Below are positions 39,794 through 48,303 of a DNA stretch of 64,000 bases, piece after piece (position 1 is the stretch's first letter; every line of letters begins with the position of its first letter). The stretch is from Halosimplex halophilum (GTDB lineage Archaea > Halobacteriota > Halobacteria > Halobacteriales > Haloarculaceae), in contig NZ_ML214297.1 of assembly GCF_004698125.1 (NCBI RefSeq), positions 186,001 through 250,000 on the forward strand, in the 5' to 3' direction. The notes under the pieces were generated by a model. It made no database searches and was not told the origin of the DNA. It saw nothing but the letters and a program-made list of their open reading frames with translations. Both the position numbers and the translations under genes were made by a program.

Positions 39794-39881
39794 CCTGCTG
39801 TCTCCTTCGGTTGCGGCACTGCTAGCGAACGTGCCGAGAGGTTTGAGCACACACCGAAGAGTGCATCCACCGCCATCGACA

Positions 39882-40910
39882 TCAGTCGTCGAGTGCGTCG
39901 GCGACCCGCGGGGCGAGTCCGTCGGCGATGGAGGCCATGCCGGCGTCGCCCGGGTGGAGCAGGTCTGTGGTCAGGCCGTCGGCCGGGGACAGTTCGCGGC
40001 CGTCGACGAGGGAGACGTTCGGTGATGCACACCCTTCCACGACGGATTCGAGCGCCTCGCGGTAGGCGCGGGCGCGCTCGCGGTCGCCGCTCTCCCGGAG
40101 GTCGGCGTGGTAGGGGAACAGCGTCACGCAGACGACCGGGCGGTCGGGGTCGGCCGCCGCCACGGTCTCGACGAGGGACGCGGCGCGCTCGCGGAACTGC
40201 TCGACGGTGAACCCGCGGTTGGCCATGTTGACCGACAGCGACAGCGTCGCAACGGCCCAGTCGTCGCGCTCGGCGATGTGGTCGGCGACGGCCGGCTCGC
40301 AGTAGGCGGCCCCGGACATGCCGAGGTTCACCGGGTCCAGCCCGCAGTCGCGGGCCACGCGGGCGACGTAGTTCAGGTGGGTAGCCGACGCGGCCGCGCC
40401 CTCCGTGATCGAGGTGCCGTAGGCGAGGTACCGGCGGTCGGGCACCTCGTCGGGGTCGGGCGGGCGACACTCGCCCCGCACGTCGTGGAGCGCGACCGGC
40501 GCCCGGGGCTCGAACCGGAGCCGGCAGACCAGCGGGTCGAACGCGCCGGCGGCCTCGGCCGCGGCCGCGGGGGTCAGGTCGGTCAGCGGCTCGGGCACCG
40601 ACAGCTCGACCTCGGTCGGTTCCGGACCGAGCTCAAGCGCGTCCTCGCCCTGGAAAGTCCCCCAGAACGGGCGGACGACCGTCTCGGCGGCCGCCGAGAG
40701 GGTCAGCCGGACGGGGCCGCCGCCCCGCGAGACGAACCTGACCTCGCACCCGGCGGGGTGGCGGATCCGGTCGCGGGCGGCGACGTTCAGGTTCCCGGCG
40801 ACCCCGCTCGGGACGCGCCGGAGTTCGTCGCCCGCGTCGGTCCAGTCGGGGTCGGCCAGTTCGGCCACGCCGTGCAGTGCCACCGACGGGTAGTCGTCTC
40901 CCGGGGACAT
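39882..40910 (-). CDS. SGNH/GDSL-type hydrolase with N-terminal beta domain
   Basis: 342 residues. The N-terminal about 150 residues form a beta-sandwich-like region; the SGNH core follows with nucleophile Ser 167 in YGTSITEGAAAS, Gly in NLGMSGAAYCEP (about 199), a later Asn (LSVNMANRG) and the Asp-His pair in TTDLLHPGDAG (about 317-322). The layout resembles carbohydrate-esterase-type SGNH proteins (CE2/CE3-like). No signal peptide, so cytoplasmic; substrate unknown. The ATG at 40910 starts MSPGDDYPSV; longer frames to 41525 are rejected. Confidence 0.8.
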   Translation of the reverse strand: MSPGDDYPSVALHGVAELADPDWTDAGDELRRVPSGVAGNLNVAARDRIRHPAGCEVRFVSRGGGPVRLTLSAAAETVVRPFWGTFQGEDALELGPEPTEVELSVPEPLTDLTPAAAAEAAGAFDPLVCRLRFEPRAPVALHDVRGECRPPDPDEVPDRRYLAYGTSITEGAAASATHLNYVARVARDCGLDPVNLGMSGAAYCEPAVADHIAERDDWAVATLSLSVNMANRGFTVEQFRERAASLVETVAAADPDRPVVCVTLFPYHADLRESGDRERARAYREALESVVEGCASPNVSLVDGRELSPADGLTTDLLHPGDAGMASIADGLAPRVADALDD

Positions 40911-41029
40911 CCGTTGATACGCCACCTGTCGGTAGCAGGGTCGAAACCGTTTCGGTCGGGGCGGGTCGTGCCGGGGCCGGCGGGCGCCCGTCGCGCCGGA
41001 AATATCAGAGCATTTCGATGTATTGGGAA

Positions 41030-41037
41030 GATTTAAG
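41030..41037 (+). promoter_or_regulatory. TATA-like box for the CAP-domain gene
   Basis: GATTTAAG centred 28 nt before the ATG at 41062. Confidence 0.6.
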
Positions 41038-41061
41038 TCTCGACTCGGGCACCGAACGGGT

Positions 41062-41934
41062 ATGGTCGACCGGAAGGTGGTCGTCGCGGGCGCAGTCGCC
41101 GCGGTCGCCGTGCTCGTGCTCGGGGGGATCGCGGGCGCGATGGTCCTCGGCGGTGGCGGCGGCGGCGACACGCCGACGCCCGACGACGCGGACGGTTCGG
41201 ACGAGCCAGACGACAGCGGCGGGTCCGCGGACACGCCGACGCGGGCTCCGACGACCGCCGGGAACGGGACCGCGACGAACGGGACTGCGACGGCCTTCCC
41301 GACGCTGACGCCCACGTCGGCGGCGACGCCGACCGCGACGCCGACCGCCACCCCGACGGTCACGCCGACGCCGACGGTGGTCCCGACGCGGACGCCGATG
41401 CTCCCGCGGCGGTTCAGCGAGCGCGAGGTCGAACTCGAACTCCGCCGGCTGATCAACGACTGGCGGCGGTCCAACGGCCTGAAGGTGTACGCGAACGCGA
41501 ACGGGTCGCTGGTCGAGCGCATCAACCGGATGTCGCTGAACCACAGCGAGGCGATGGCCGAGCGGGGCGAACTCGTCTACGAGACGCACAACCTGTCGGT
41601 CGCCGGGCGCTACAAGGAGTTCGGGCTGTTCGAGACCTGCAAGTTCAAGAAGAAGGACGCGCAGTTCATCGTCAGGCCCGACAAGAACCAGTTCCAGGTG
41701 ATCGGCCAGACCTACATCGCCCGCAACTTCCAGGAGAACGGCGAGACGGTCTACCACGAGAACGAGACCGCCGTCGCGCGCGAGATCTTCAGGGACTGGA
41801 CGGACAACCGGGTCTACGCCCAGGTGCTCGACTACCCCAACGCCAACCGCCTCGGCCTCGGCATCGAGATCACCGAGGACAACGAGGTGTGGGTGACGGG
41901 CAACATCTGCGGCACCGGCGACGACCCGAGCTGA
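41062..41934 (+). CDS. Membrane-anchored extracellular CAP (SCP/PR-1)-domain protein
   Basis: 290 residues. An N-terminal hydrophobic segment (about 7-32) anchors or exports it; a Thr/Pro-rich spacer (about 40-115) containing several N-glycosylation sequons (NGT) follows. The CAP domain begins REVELELRRLINDWRRSNGL and has the conserved NHSEAMAERGELVYET helix, with strands to GLGIEITEDNEVWVTGNICG. Only two cysteines are in the domain. Outward location is inferred from the TM plus T/P spacer. Function of archaeal CAP proteins is unknown. Leaderless start from GATTTAAG. Confidence 0.78.
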   Translation: MVDRKVVVAGAVAAVAVLVLGGIAGAMVLGGGGGGDTPTPDDADGSDEPDDSGGSADTPTRAPTTAGNGTATNGTATAFPTLTPTSAATPTATPTATPTVTPTPTVVPTRTPMLPRRFSEREVELELRRLINDWRRSNGLKVYANANGSLVERINRMSLNHSEAMAERGELVYETHNLSVAGRYKEFGLFETCKFKKKDAQFIVRPDKNQFQVIGQTYIARNFQENGETVYHENETAVAREIFRDWTDNRVYAQVLDYPNANRLGLGIEITEDNEVWVTGNICGTGDDPS

Positions 41935-42056
41935 CGACCGCCGCGTCGACCGGCGTGGCCGCAGTCCGCGGCGCCCGTCGGCGGTACCCGTTCCCGTTCC
42001 CGCTCCCGCTTCCGGGACCGGAACGCCGATAACACAGAGGCGTCCAACGGACGGGT

Positions 42057-43061
42057 ATGGTTCAGCTATCGCTCGTGTTACCCCGCCAGCCCGACGAGCG
42101 CTGGCAGCTCGCGAAGCAGATGGGCGTCGAGCAGGCCGTCGTCCACCCGCTGGAGGTCGGCGACGACAAGACCCACTGGTCGTACGACGACCTGCTGGGG
42201 ACGAAAAACTGGCTCGAAGACGCCGGCCTGGAGTTCGGCGTGCTGGAGGGCAGCGTCCCCATCAGCGACCGCATCAGGCTCGGACTCGACGGCCGCGACG
42301 AGGACATCGCGGAGTTCAAGCAGTTCCTCCGGGACTGCGGCGACGTGGGGATCCCGGTGGTCTGCTACGACTGGATGGCCGGCGTCCGCTGGGCGCGCAC
42401 CGAGGCCCACCTCGAAGCGCGCGGCGGGTCGTACACGACGGGCTACGACAACGCGAAGATGCGAACCGGGTCCGGTGAGGCCGCGGACGTGACGCGCGAA
42501 CAGGTGTGGGAGGCCATCGAGTACTTCCTGAACGAAGTGGTCCCGGTCGCCGAGGCGGCCGGCGTCAAGCTCGGCCTGCACCCCGACGACCCGCCGCGCG
42601 AATCCGTGGGCGACATCCCCCGGATCGCCAACAGCGTCGAGAACTACGACCGCGTGCTCGACATCTACGACAGCGAGTACAACGGCGTCACGTTCTGCCA
42701 GGGCAACTTCGCGGCGATGGGCGTCGACGTACCCGAGACGATCCGCCACTTCGGCGAGAAGATCAACTTCGCGCACTTCCGCGACGTCGAGGGCGACGCC
42801 GACCGCTTCGTCGAGACCTGGCACGACGACGGCCCGACCGACATGCAGGCGGCGATGGACGCCTACGTCGATGTGGGTTTCGACGGCCCGATGCGCCCCG
42901 ACCACGTGCCGACGATGGCCGGCGAGGACAACTCGAACCCGGGCTACCACACCAAGGGTCGGCTGTTCGCCGTCGGGTACATGCGCGGCCTGCTCGAATC
43001 GGCCGAACGAACGGACGGTGCGACCGACGGGACGGACGGAACGACCGACGGAGGTGTCTGA
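42057..43061 (+). CDS. uxuA: Mannonate dehydratase
   Basis: Dehydrates D-mannonate to 2-keto-3-deoxygluconate. 334 residues of the UxuA TIM-barrel family: PVVCYDWMAGVRWAR (about 98-112), GVKLGLHPDDPPRESVGDIPRI (metal/active-site His), TFCQGNFAAMGVDV, NFAHFRDVEG and GPMRPDHVPTMAGEDNSNPGY. The C-terminus carries a short TDG-repeat tail. Could equally be a close sugar-acid dehydratase. The SMP-30 gene starts 1 nt after its stop with its own Shine-Dalgarno, forming a two-gene sugar-acid operon. TATA-like CCGATAAC 26 nt upstream. Confidence 0.9.
   Translation: MVQLSLVLPRQPDERWQLAKQMGVEQAVVHPLEVGDDKTHWSYDDLLGTKNWLEDAGLEFGVLEGSVPISDRIRLGLDGRDEDIAEFKQFLRDCGDVGIPVVCYDWMAGVRWARTEAHLEARGGSYTTGYDNAKMRTGSGEAADVTREQVWEAIEYFLNEVVPVAEAAGVKLGLHPDDPPRESVGDIPRIANSVENYDRVLDIYDSEYNGVTFCQGNFAAMGVDVPETIRHFGEKINFAHFRDVEGDADRFVETWHDDGPTDMQAAMDAYVDVGFDGPMRPDHVPTMAGEDNSNPGYHTKGRLFAVGYMRGLLESAERTDGATDGTDGTTDGGV
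43050..43056 (+). promoter_or_regulatory. Shine-Dalgarno of the SMP-30 gene
   Basis: GGAGGTG inside the end of uxuA, about 6 nt before the ATG at 43063; supports that start. Confidence 0.5.
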
Positions 43062-43062
43062 G

Positions 43063-43965
43063 ATGGTCGGAGCGTCGCCGGAGCCGTCGGTCGTCGCCGA
43101 CACGCGGTGCCACACGGGCGAAGGGCCGCTCTGGCACCCCGACGAGGAGGTCGTCTACTTCCTCGACATCCCCCGAGCCGACCTCTACCGCTACGACCCC
43201 GCCGTGGGGTCCCACGAGCGCGCCCTCGACGCCGAAGGCTCCATCGGCGGGTTCACCATCCAGGAGTCGGGCGACCTGCTGCTGTTCTGCGACGAGGGCC
43301 GGATCCAGCCGTGGAGTCCCGAGACGGGGCTGGGCGACCCGCTCGTGGCGTCCATCGACGGCGAGGAGGAGTCGCGGTTCAACGACGTGATCGCCGACCC
43401 GGAGGGCCGGGTCTTCTGCGGGACGATGCCGACGCCGGACGGCGAGCCCGGGACCCTCTACCGGCTCGACACCGACGGCTCGCTGTCGGTCGCCGTCGAG
43501 GACGCCGAACTCTCGAACGGGCTCGGGTTCACGCCGGACCGGGAGCGGCTCTACTTCACCGAGACGGAGGCGAGCCGGATCTCCCGGTACCGCTACGACC
43601 GGGCGACGGGCGAGCTCTCCGACCGCGAGACGTTCCTCGACGCGAGCGACCTGGCGGGCCACCCCGACGGGATGACCGTCGACGCCCAGGGCTGCGTCTG
43701 GTCGGCGTTCTGGGACGGCGGCCGGATCGCCCGCTACGACCCCGACGGGACGGAACTGGCCCGGGTCGAGTTCCCGGCGAAGAAGGTCTCGGCGGTCACC
43801 TTCGGCGGCCCCGACTACCACACCGCCTACGTGACGACCGCGCTCGGCCCCGGCGAGGGGCCGGCGGGCACCCGCGAGGAGGAGGGCTCCGGCGCCGGGG
43901 CGCTCTTTTCCGTCGACCTCGGCGTCGGCGGCGTCCCCGAGCACCGATCGCGGATCGAGTACTGA
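43063..43965 (+). CDS. SMP-30/gluconolactonase-family lactonase
   Basis: 300 residues, six-bladed propeller. Metal ligands typical of the family are visible: Glu 20 in HTGEGPLWHP, Asn in LSNGLGFTPD and Asp in GHPDGMTVDAQG; an Asn in SRFNDVIADP is also conserved. Hydrolyses a sugar lactone. Placed with uxuA it would supply an aldonate for dehydration to 2-keto-3-deoxygluconate. An acidic Gly/Glu loop near the C-terminus is a halophilic insertion. Confidence 0.88.
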   Translation: MVGASPEPSVVADTRCHTGEGPLWHPDEEVVYFLDIPRADLYRYDPAVGSHERALDAEGSIGGFTIQESGDLLLFCDEGRIQPWSPETGLGDPLVASIDGEEESRFNDVIADPEGRVFCGTMPTPDGEPGTLYRLDTDGSLSVAVEDAELSNGLGFTPDRERLYFTETEASRISRYRYDRATGELSDRETFLDASDLAGHPDGMTVDAQGCVWSAFWDGGRIARYDPDGTELARVEFPAKKVSAVTFGGPDYHTAYVTTALGPGEGPAGTREEEGSGAGALFSVDLGVGGVPEHRSRIEY

Positions 43966-44008
43966 CCGAGCGGCGACTCGGGGAAGAGGGGATTCCCGAC
44001 CGGAGGTT

Positions 44009-44533
44009 CTAATGCAGCGTCCCCTCGCGCTGTTCCACGTCGTAGGCGAACAGGGCGTACCCAACGTCGTCCACCGAGTAGCTCGTCTCCGCGGCGATCT
44101 CGCGGATCGGCTCGATCATCGTCACGTAGTCGGCGGCGTCGAACGACTCCCTGCGGCCGTCGAGGTAGCCGAGGCGGTCGAGCGACGCCCAGACGCGGGT
44201 GTCGACGACGGCGTGGCGCCCGGGGTCCAGCGCCGTCAGGACGCAGGAGGCGGTCGGCGCCTTGAACCCCGAGAGGCCGGTCAGTAGCTGTATCTTCGAG
44301 AAGTCGCCGTCGACCGCGAGGACGTTCGCGGTCACCTCCCGGCACCGCTCGGGCGGGTTCGACTCGACGTGGTAGGCGCTCCGGGTCGAGCTCTCGAAGG
44401 CGACCTCGTAGAGCTGGTCGCGGGTGAGATGGCCCTGCTCGCGGTAGGCCCGGCCGAACTCGTCGAGCCGGTCCGGGTCGAGGCCCTGGGTCTCCGCGTA
44501 CGTGTCGAGCGCGTCGGCGATCAGCTCCTCCAT
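44009..44533 (-). CDS. HhH-GPD-like DNA glycosylase-fold protein (tentative)
   Basis: 174 residues. The central helix-hairpin-helix-like segment LTGLSGFKAPTASCVLTAL (Lys in the K of HhH-GPD Lys enzymes) followed about 15 residues later by AVVDTRVWASLDRLGYL (Asp) resembles the HhH-GPD catalytic layout. No FeS cysteines at the C-terminus. It could be an AGOG/OGG-fold-like protein or a non-enzymatic relative. Stand-alone gene converging on the SMP-30 gene. The ATG at 44533 is used; the longer frame to 44563 is less likely. Confidence 0.5.
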   Translation of the reverse strand: MEELIADALDTYAETQGLDPDRLDEFGRAYREQGHLTRDQLYEVAFESSTRSAYHVESNPPERCREVTANVLAVDGDFSKIQLLTGLSGFKAPTASCVLTALDPGRHAVVDTRVWASLDRLGYLDGRRESFDAADYVTMIEPIREIAAETSYSVDDVGYALFAYDVEQREGTLH

Positions 44534-44695
44534 ACCCCCCGGGACGGACGCTCCGGGCTTCAAAGCCGCAGGTTTCGCGCCGGATTCACGCGCGACCGGC
44601 CGCGGCCCCGTTCGAGCGGCTTACCGCGGACAAACGTCGGCTTACCGGCGCACACCGTCGCGAGTGTTTTCCGCCGGCGGGGCGTCGGTCCGGCC

Positions 44696-45268
44696 ATGGG
44701 CTCGTTCCTGGTCTGCTACGGGTCGAGCGAGGGACAGACCGCGAAGATCGCCGACCGGGTCGCCGCGCGGCTGCGCGACCGCGGCCACGAGGCGACGGCC
44801 GTCGACGCGGGCGCGCTGGAGACCGACTACTCGCTGGACGACTTCGACGCGGTCGTGGTCGGGTCGTCCATCCACGTCGGGAAACACCAGGCCTCCGTCC
44901 GGTCGTTCGTCGACGCGAACGCCGCGGAGCTGACGGCGCTCCCGACCGCGTTCTTCCAGGTGTCGCTGTCGTCGGCCTCGGACGACCCGGAGCGACGCGC
45001 CGAGGCGGCCCGCTACGTCGAGGAGTTCCTCGAAGACACGGGCTACGAGCCCGACCGGATCGCGCGGTTCGGCGGCGCGCTCCGCTACTCGAAGTACGGC
45101 TTCCTCAAGCGCCTGCTGATGAAACGGATCGCCAGCGACGCGACGGGCGACACCGACACCTCCCGCGACTACGAGTACACCGACTGGGCGGAGGTCGAGG
45201 GGTTCACCGACGACTTCGCCGCGTTCGTCGAGGGACGGCTCGCGACGGCGCCGGACGTGTCGGGCTGA
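44696..45268 (+). CDS. Flavodoxin-domain protein (HemG-like protoporphyrinogen oxidase family)
   Basis: 190 residues. FMN phosphate loop VCYGSSEGQTAKIADRV (about 6-22), a central AVVVGSSIHVGKHQASV and FFQVSLSSASDD, typical of the flavodoxin_5/HemG family. HemG oxidises protoporphyrinogen using menaquinone; in haloarchaea the role is unproven, especially because this genome encodes the Ahb haem route (see 51905), which does not need HemG. A helical insertion FLKRLLMKRIASD could contact membrane. Confidence 0.75.
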   Translation: MGSFLVCYGSSEGQTAKIADRVAARLRDRGHEATAVDAGALETDYSLDDFDAVVVGSSIHVGKHQASVRSFVDANAAELTALPTAFFQVSLSSASDDPERRAEAARYVEEFLEDTGYEPDRIARFGGALRYSKYGFLKRLLMKRIASDATGDTDTSRDYEYTDWAEVEGFTDDFAAFVEGRLATAPDVSG

Positions 45269-45283
45269 GGACCCCTTCGCCGG

Positions 45284-45535
45284 TCAGGGCGACTCGACGA
45301 GCCGTCCCCGCGCCGAGGCGTCGGCGGCCGCCAGCCGCTCCTGGCCGAACCGCTCGGCCGACAGCTGCCGCGCCCACAGCGCCCGCCGCAGCGACCGCAC
45401 CGACTCGGCGTCGCCCCGGAGCGCGACGCCGTCCGCCGACTCGACCACGTCGACCGCCTCCACGGTTCTGGCCGCACGCCTGAGTTCCGCGGCCGCGTCC
45501 GATCCGATCCCGTCGACGCCGTGTTCGGTTTCCAT
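45284..45535 (-). CDS. Small hypothetical protein, 83 aa
   Basis: Unrecognised. Acidic N-terminus, then an alpha-beta pattern: DAAAELRRAARTVEAVDVVES, GVALRGDAESVRSLRRALWARQL and a charged C-terminus. No cysteines. It overlaps nothing; its ATG at 45535 is followed on the other side by a 96-nt spacer before the F420-type enzyme. Could be a small helical adaptor; unknown. Confidence 0.55.
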   Translation of the reverse strand: METEHGVDGIGSDAAAELRRAARTVEAVDVVESADGVALRGDAESVRSLRRALWARQLSAERFGQERLAAADASARGRLVESP

Positions 45536-45631
45536 ACCGCTCCTCGGGACGCTCTCGGGGTATCGATGCTACCAAACTCGTTAGGTTCGCCCGGGAACGG
45601 CGACAGGGCAGCAGAGCGGTGGAGCGGCGAG

Positions 45632-46639
45632 TCAGTCGAACGACGGGGCGACCTCGCGCTCGAAGACCTCGCAGAAGGCGGCCTGGTCGGGGCTGGAGCT
45701 CTGGAAGACCACCTCGTCGAAGCCGGCGTCGACGTAGGCCGCGGCGGCGTCGACGATGTCCTGGGGGTCGGTCGTGATCACGAACGTCTCCCGGAGTTCG
45801 GCCTCGCTCACGTCCTCGGCGTGTTGCTGGAGTTCGCGCGGGTCGGCCAGGTCCGCCTCGAACACCTCGGGTTTCAGCGTGAGCCGCCAGGGGAGGCAGG
45901 GTTCGAGGGCGGCGGCGTCCGTCTCGGCGTAGGAGACGTGCAGGTGGACGGTCCTGTGAACGTCGTCGGGGTCGTCGTTGCGGTCGGACCTGGCGACGCC
46001 GCGCTCGACGGCCGGGAACAGTTCCTCGCGAGCCGATTCCGGCGTCTCGTAGACGGTGACGAAGCCGTCGCCCAGGTCGCCGGCCATCCGCGCGGCGGTC
46101 GCGCCGTTGCCCGCGACGTGGATCGGCGGCGCCTCGTCGGGGCCGGTGTAGCAGTTCGCGCCGTCGAGCGTCCAGAACTCGCCGTCGAAGTCGACGAACT
46201 CCTCGGCGAACAGCCGCCGAATCACTCGGATGGCCTCGGCCGTGCGGCGGGCGCGCTCGCCGTAGTCGGGCCAGTCGTAGCCCAGCGGCGACTCGTTGAG
46301 CGCCTCGCCCGTCCCCAGCCCGAGGAACACGCGGTCGGGGTACAGCTCGGTCAGGGTCGCGAGCCGGTGGGCGACGTTCCCGGGGTGGTAGCGGTTCAGG
46401 ACGGCGGTCACGCCCGTTCCCATCCGGATGTCGTCGGTGCGTTCGAGCGCCGCGGGGAGCCACTCCCAGGGGTTGCCGCCGTGGGCGGGCGAGCCGTCGC
46501 CCAGCCGGTCGAACCAGGGGTGGAAGTGGTCGTTGACCCAGGCGCTGTCGAAGCCCGCGCGCTCGGCGCGTTCGACCTGTTCGAGGCAGTCCGCGGGGGA
46601 GAACTCTTCCAGCGACGCGAAGTAGCCGAACTCGACCAT
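45632..46639 (-). CDS. F420-dependent LLM-class oxidoreductase (TIGR03557 type)
   Basis: 335 residues. Luciferase-like TIM barrel: VEFGYFASLEEFSPADCLEQVERAE, VNDHFHPWFDRLG (active-site His/Trp region), GTGVTAVLNRYHPGNVAHRLATL, VFLGLGTGEALNESPLGYDWP and HVAGNGATAARMAGDLGDGF. This matches the archaeal/actinobacterial F420 group that includes glucose-6-phosphate dehydrogenase-like enzymes; substrate unknown. Stand-alone. Confidence 0.88.
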   Translation of the reverse strand: MVEFGYFASLEEFSPADCLEQVERAERAGFDSAWVNDHFHPWFDRLGDGSPAHGGNPWEWLPAALERTDDIRMGTGVTAVLNRYHPGNVAHRLATLTELYPDRVFLGLGTGEALNESPLGYDWPDYGERARRTAEAIRVIRRLFAEEFVDFDGEFWTLDGANCYTGPDEAPPIHVAGNGATAARMAGDLGDGFVTVYETPESAREELFPAVERGVARSDRNDDPDDVHRTVHLHVSYAETDAAALEPCLPWRLTLKPEVFEADLADPRELQQHAEDVSEAELRETFVITTDPQDIVDAAAAYVDAGFDEVVFQSSSPDQAAFCEVFEREVAPSFD

Positions 46640-46720
46640 ACCGACACGGCCGCTCGCGGCGGGCTTAATCGCTGGGACTGGTCGTCGGCCGGACCGGGGT
46701 CGGTCGCCCCCGAAACGTTG

Positions 46721-46728
46721 TTCTTAAG
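46721..46728 (+). promoter_or_regulatory. TATA-like box for the FKBP gene
   Basis: TTCTTAAG centred 28 nt before the ATG at 46753. Confidence 0.55.
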
Positions 46729-46752
46729 AGTGCAACGCGAGTCGTTGACGGT

Positions 46753-47751
46753 ATGAGCAACGAGTCCGAGGCCGACGAGGCCGAGCAGGACGCAGCCGAC
46801 GAGACAGCCGCGGACGCCGAGAGCGAGCAACAGACCGAGTCCGAGGCCGAGGAGGAAGCCGAGGGACTCCAGCGCGGCGACTTCATCGAACTGGACTACA
46901 CCGCCCGCACCGTCGAGGGCGGCGACCTGGTCGACACGACCGACCCCGAGGTCGCGGAGGAGGAGGGCGTCGGCGAGGACCAGGAGTTCGGTCCCCGCAC
47001 CATCGTCCTCGGCGAGGGGCACGTCTTCGACGCCGTCGAGGAGGACATCCTCGGGAGCGAGGTCGGCGACACCGGATCCGTGACCGTCCCCGCCGAGGAG
47101 GCGTTCGGCGAGTTCGACGAGGACGAGGTCCGCACCATCAGCGCCGACCGCATCCCCGAGGACGACCGCTACCCCGGCGCCCACGTCGACATCGACGGCG
47201 AGCACGGCCACATCAACACGATCATCGGCGGCCGCGCCCGCGTCGACTTCAACCACCCGCTCGCCGGCGAGGACATCGAGTACGACTGGGAGGTCCTCTC
47301 CGAAGTCGAGGACCGCGAGGAGCGCGCGGGCGCGCTGCTCGACGTGTTCCTCGACATGGATCTGGAGGTCTGGTTCGAGACGGACACCGTCGAGGAGGAA
47401 CAGCTCGTCGAGTCCGACGACGACGACGAGGACGAGGCGGAGAGCGAGCCCGAGTACGAGGTCGTCGAGACCGAGAAGGAGACGCTGTACATCGAGGCGA
47501 CGCCGCAGCTGACGATGAACCAGCAGTGGATGATGGGCAAACAGCAGATCGCCCAGCAGCTCACGGACCTGCTCGACATCGACCGCATCATCGTCCAGGA
47601 GGAGCTGGGCGGCGGCATGGGCATGATGGGCGGCATGGGCGGCATGATGGGCGGTATGGGCGGCGGCGGTGGCGACCTCGAAGAGGCCCTGGAGGACGAG
47701 GACATCGACGCCGAGGAGATCGTCGACGAGCTCGAAGGCGCCGAGGAGTAA
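46753..47751 (+). CDS. FKBP-type peptidyl-prolyl isomerase (SlyD-like) with Met/Gly C-terminal region
   Basis: 332 residues. After an acidic 38-residue N-terminus comes the archaeal long FKBP core: GDFIELDYTARTVEGGDLVDTT, TIVLGEGHVFDAVEEDILGSEVGD and the IF insert with VDFNHPLAGEDIEYDWEV. A second acidic region leads to LTMNQQWMMGKQQIAQQLTD and a striking GGGMGMMGGMGGMMGGMGGGGG-like stretch (about 288-309), then an acidic end. Folds proteins in the cytoplasm. The Met/Gly segment resembles the flexible C-terminal tails of chaperonins and could bind metal or hydrophobic clients; that is inference. Confidence 0.87.
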   Translation: MSNESEADEAEQDAADETAADAESEQQTESEAEEEAEGLQRGDFIELDYTARTVEGGDLVDTTDPEVAEEEGVGEDQEFGPRTIVLGEGHVFDAVEEDILGSEVGDTGSVTVPAEEAFGEFDEDEVRTISADRIPEDDRYPGAHVDIDGEHGHINTIIGGRARVDFNHPLAGEDIEYDWEVLSEVEDREERAGALLDVFLDMDLEVWFETDTVEEEQLVESDDDDEDEAESEPEYEVVETEKETLYIEATPQLTMNQQWMMGKQQIAQQLTDLLDIDRIIVQEELGGGMGMMGGMGGMMGGMGGGGGDLEEALEDEDIDAEEIVDELEGAEE

Positions 47752-47823
47752 CCCGCTCGCTTTTCCGCCCCGTCCCTGCCGTCGCTCCGCCGTTCGGCCA
47801 CGGGTCGACGCTCGGCCGACCGA

Positions 47824-48222
47824 TCAGCCGTCGGCTTCGGCGTCCGGCTGTCGCCCGTCGAGCACCGCGTTGCAGCTGTTGACGAACTGGCCGAGCCCCT
47901 GGGCCACATCGCGGTCGAGCGAGACGATGATGCCGGCCTCGGCCCCCTCCCGGAAGTGGAGGACGGCGGCGTGGTCGTGCAGCTCCACGGTGGCCTGCGT
48001 CCCGCCGAGCCGGTCGTACTGGTCGGCCGGGACGATCGATTCGTCCGCCCGCGCCCGGTCGGTGATCGCGCCGAGCGCCTGTTTCAGGTCCCCGGTCGCC
48101 ACGTCGTCACGGAGGTACAGTGCCTCCCATCCCTCCGCGTCGTAGCGGACGGCGCCCCGAAACGCGTCGCCCGCCCTGCTGTGGACCAGCTTGAGGAGCG
48201 GCTGGTACCGTTCGTTGGGCAT
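47824..48222 (-). CDS. Haloarchaeal protein, 132 aa (DUF7522-like)
   Basis: Not functionally recognised; from recall it matches a haloarchaeal family numbered DUF7522 (unverified). Alpha-beta fold with RYQPLLKLVHSRAGDAFRGAVRYD, WEALYLRDDV and the strand pair ATVELHDHAAVLHF/EAGIIVSLDR, ending in an Asp/Ala tail. Start at ATG 48222 is preferred because the ten extra residues to 48252 are not conserved-looking. Confidence 0.6.
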   Translation of the reverse strand: MPNERYQPLLKLVHSRAGDAFRGAVRYDAEGWEALYLRDDVATGDLKQALGAITDRARADESIVPADQYDRLGGTQATVELHDHAAVLHFREGAEAGIIVSLDRDVAQGLGQFVNSCNAVLDGRQPDAEADG

Positions 48223-48303
48223 GCCCGGTCGAACGTGACTGAGCCGTTTCAATCTGTGGGGCCACTCCCGCCGGGCGCGACCGCTCGCTCGTCGAACCGG
48301 CGA

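Larger units (their letters stand above)
39395..39881. other. Repeat-rich intergenic region
   Basis: 487 bases between the phosphoesterase and the SGNH hydrolase genes. It holds a perfect 10-bp hairpin (39478-39503), nearby GTGCGGTGC/GCACCGCAC complementarity, a GAGGCGC/GCGCCTC inverted pair near 39690-39707, and a dispersed repeat ending about 39793. Open frames (39410-39666) run through these elements and are not supported as genes. Confidence 0.6.

Noticed and set aside
39882-41525. 547-residue version of the SGNH hydrolase
   Set aside because: The extra N-terminal frame is antisense to the CAP-domain gene and low complexity; the ATG at 40910 is adequate.
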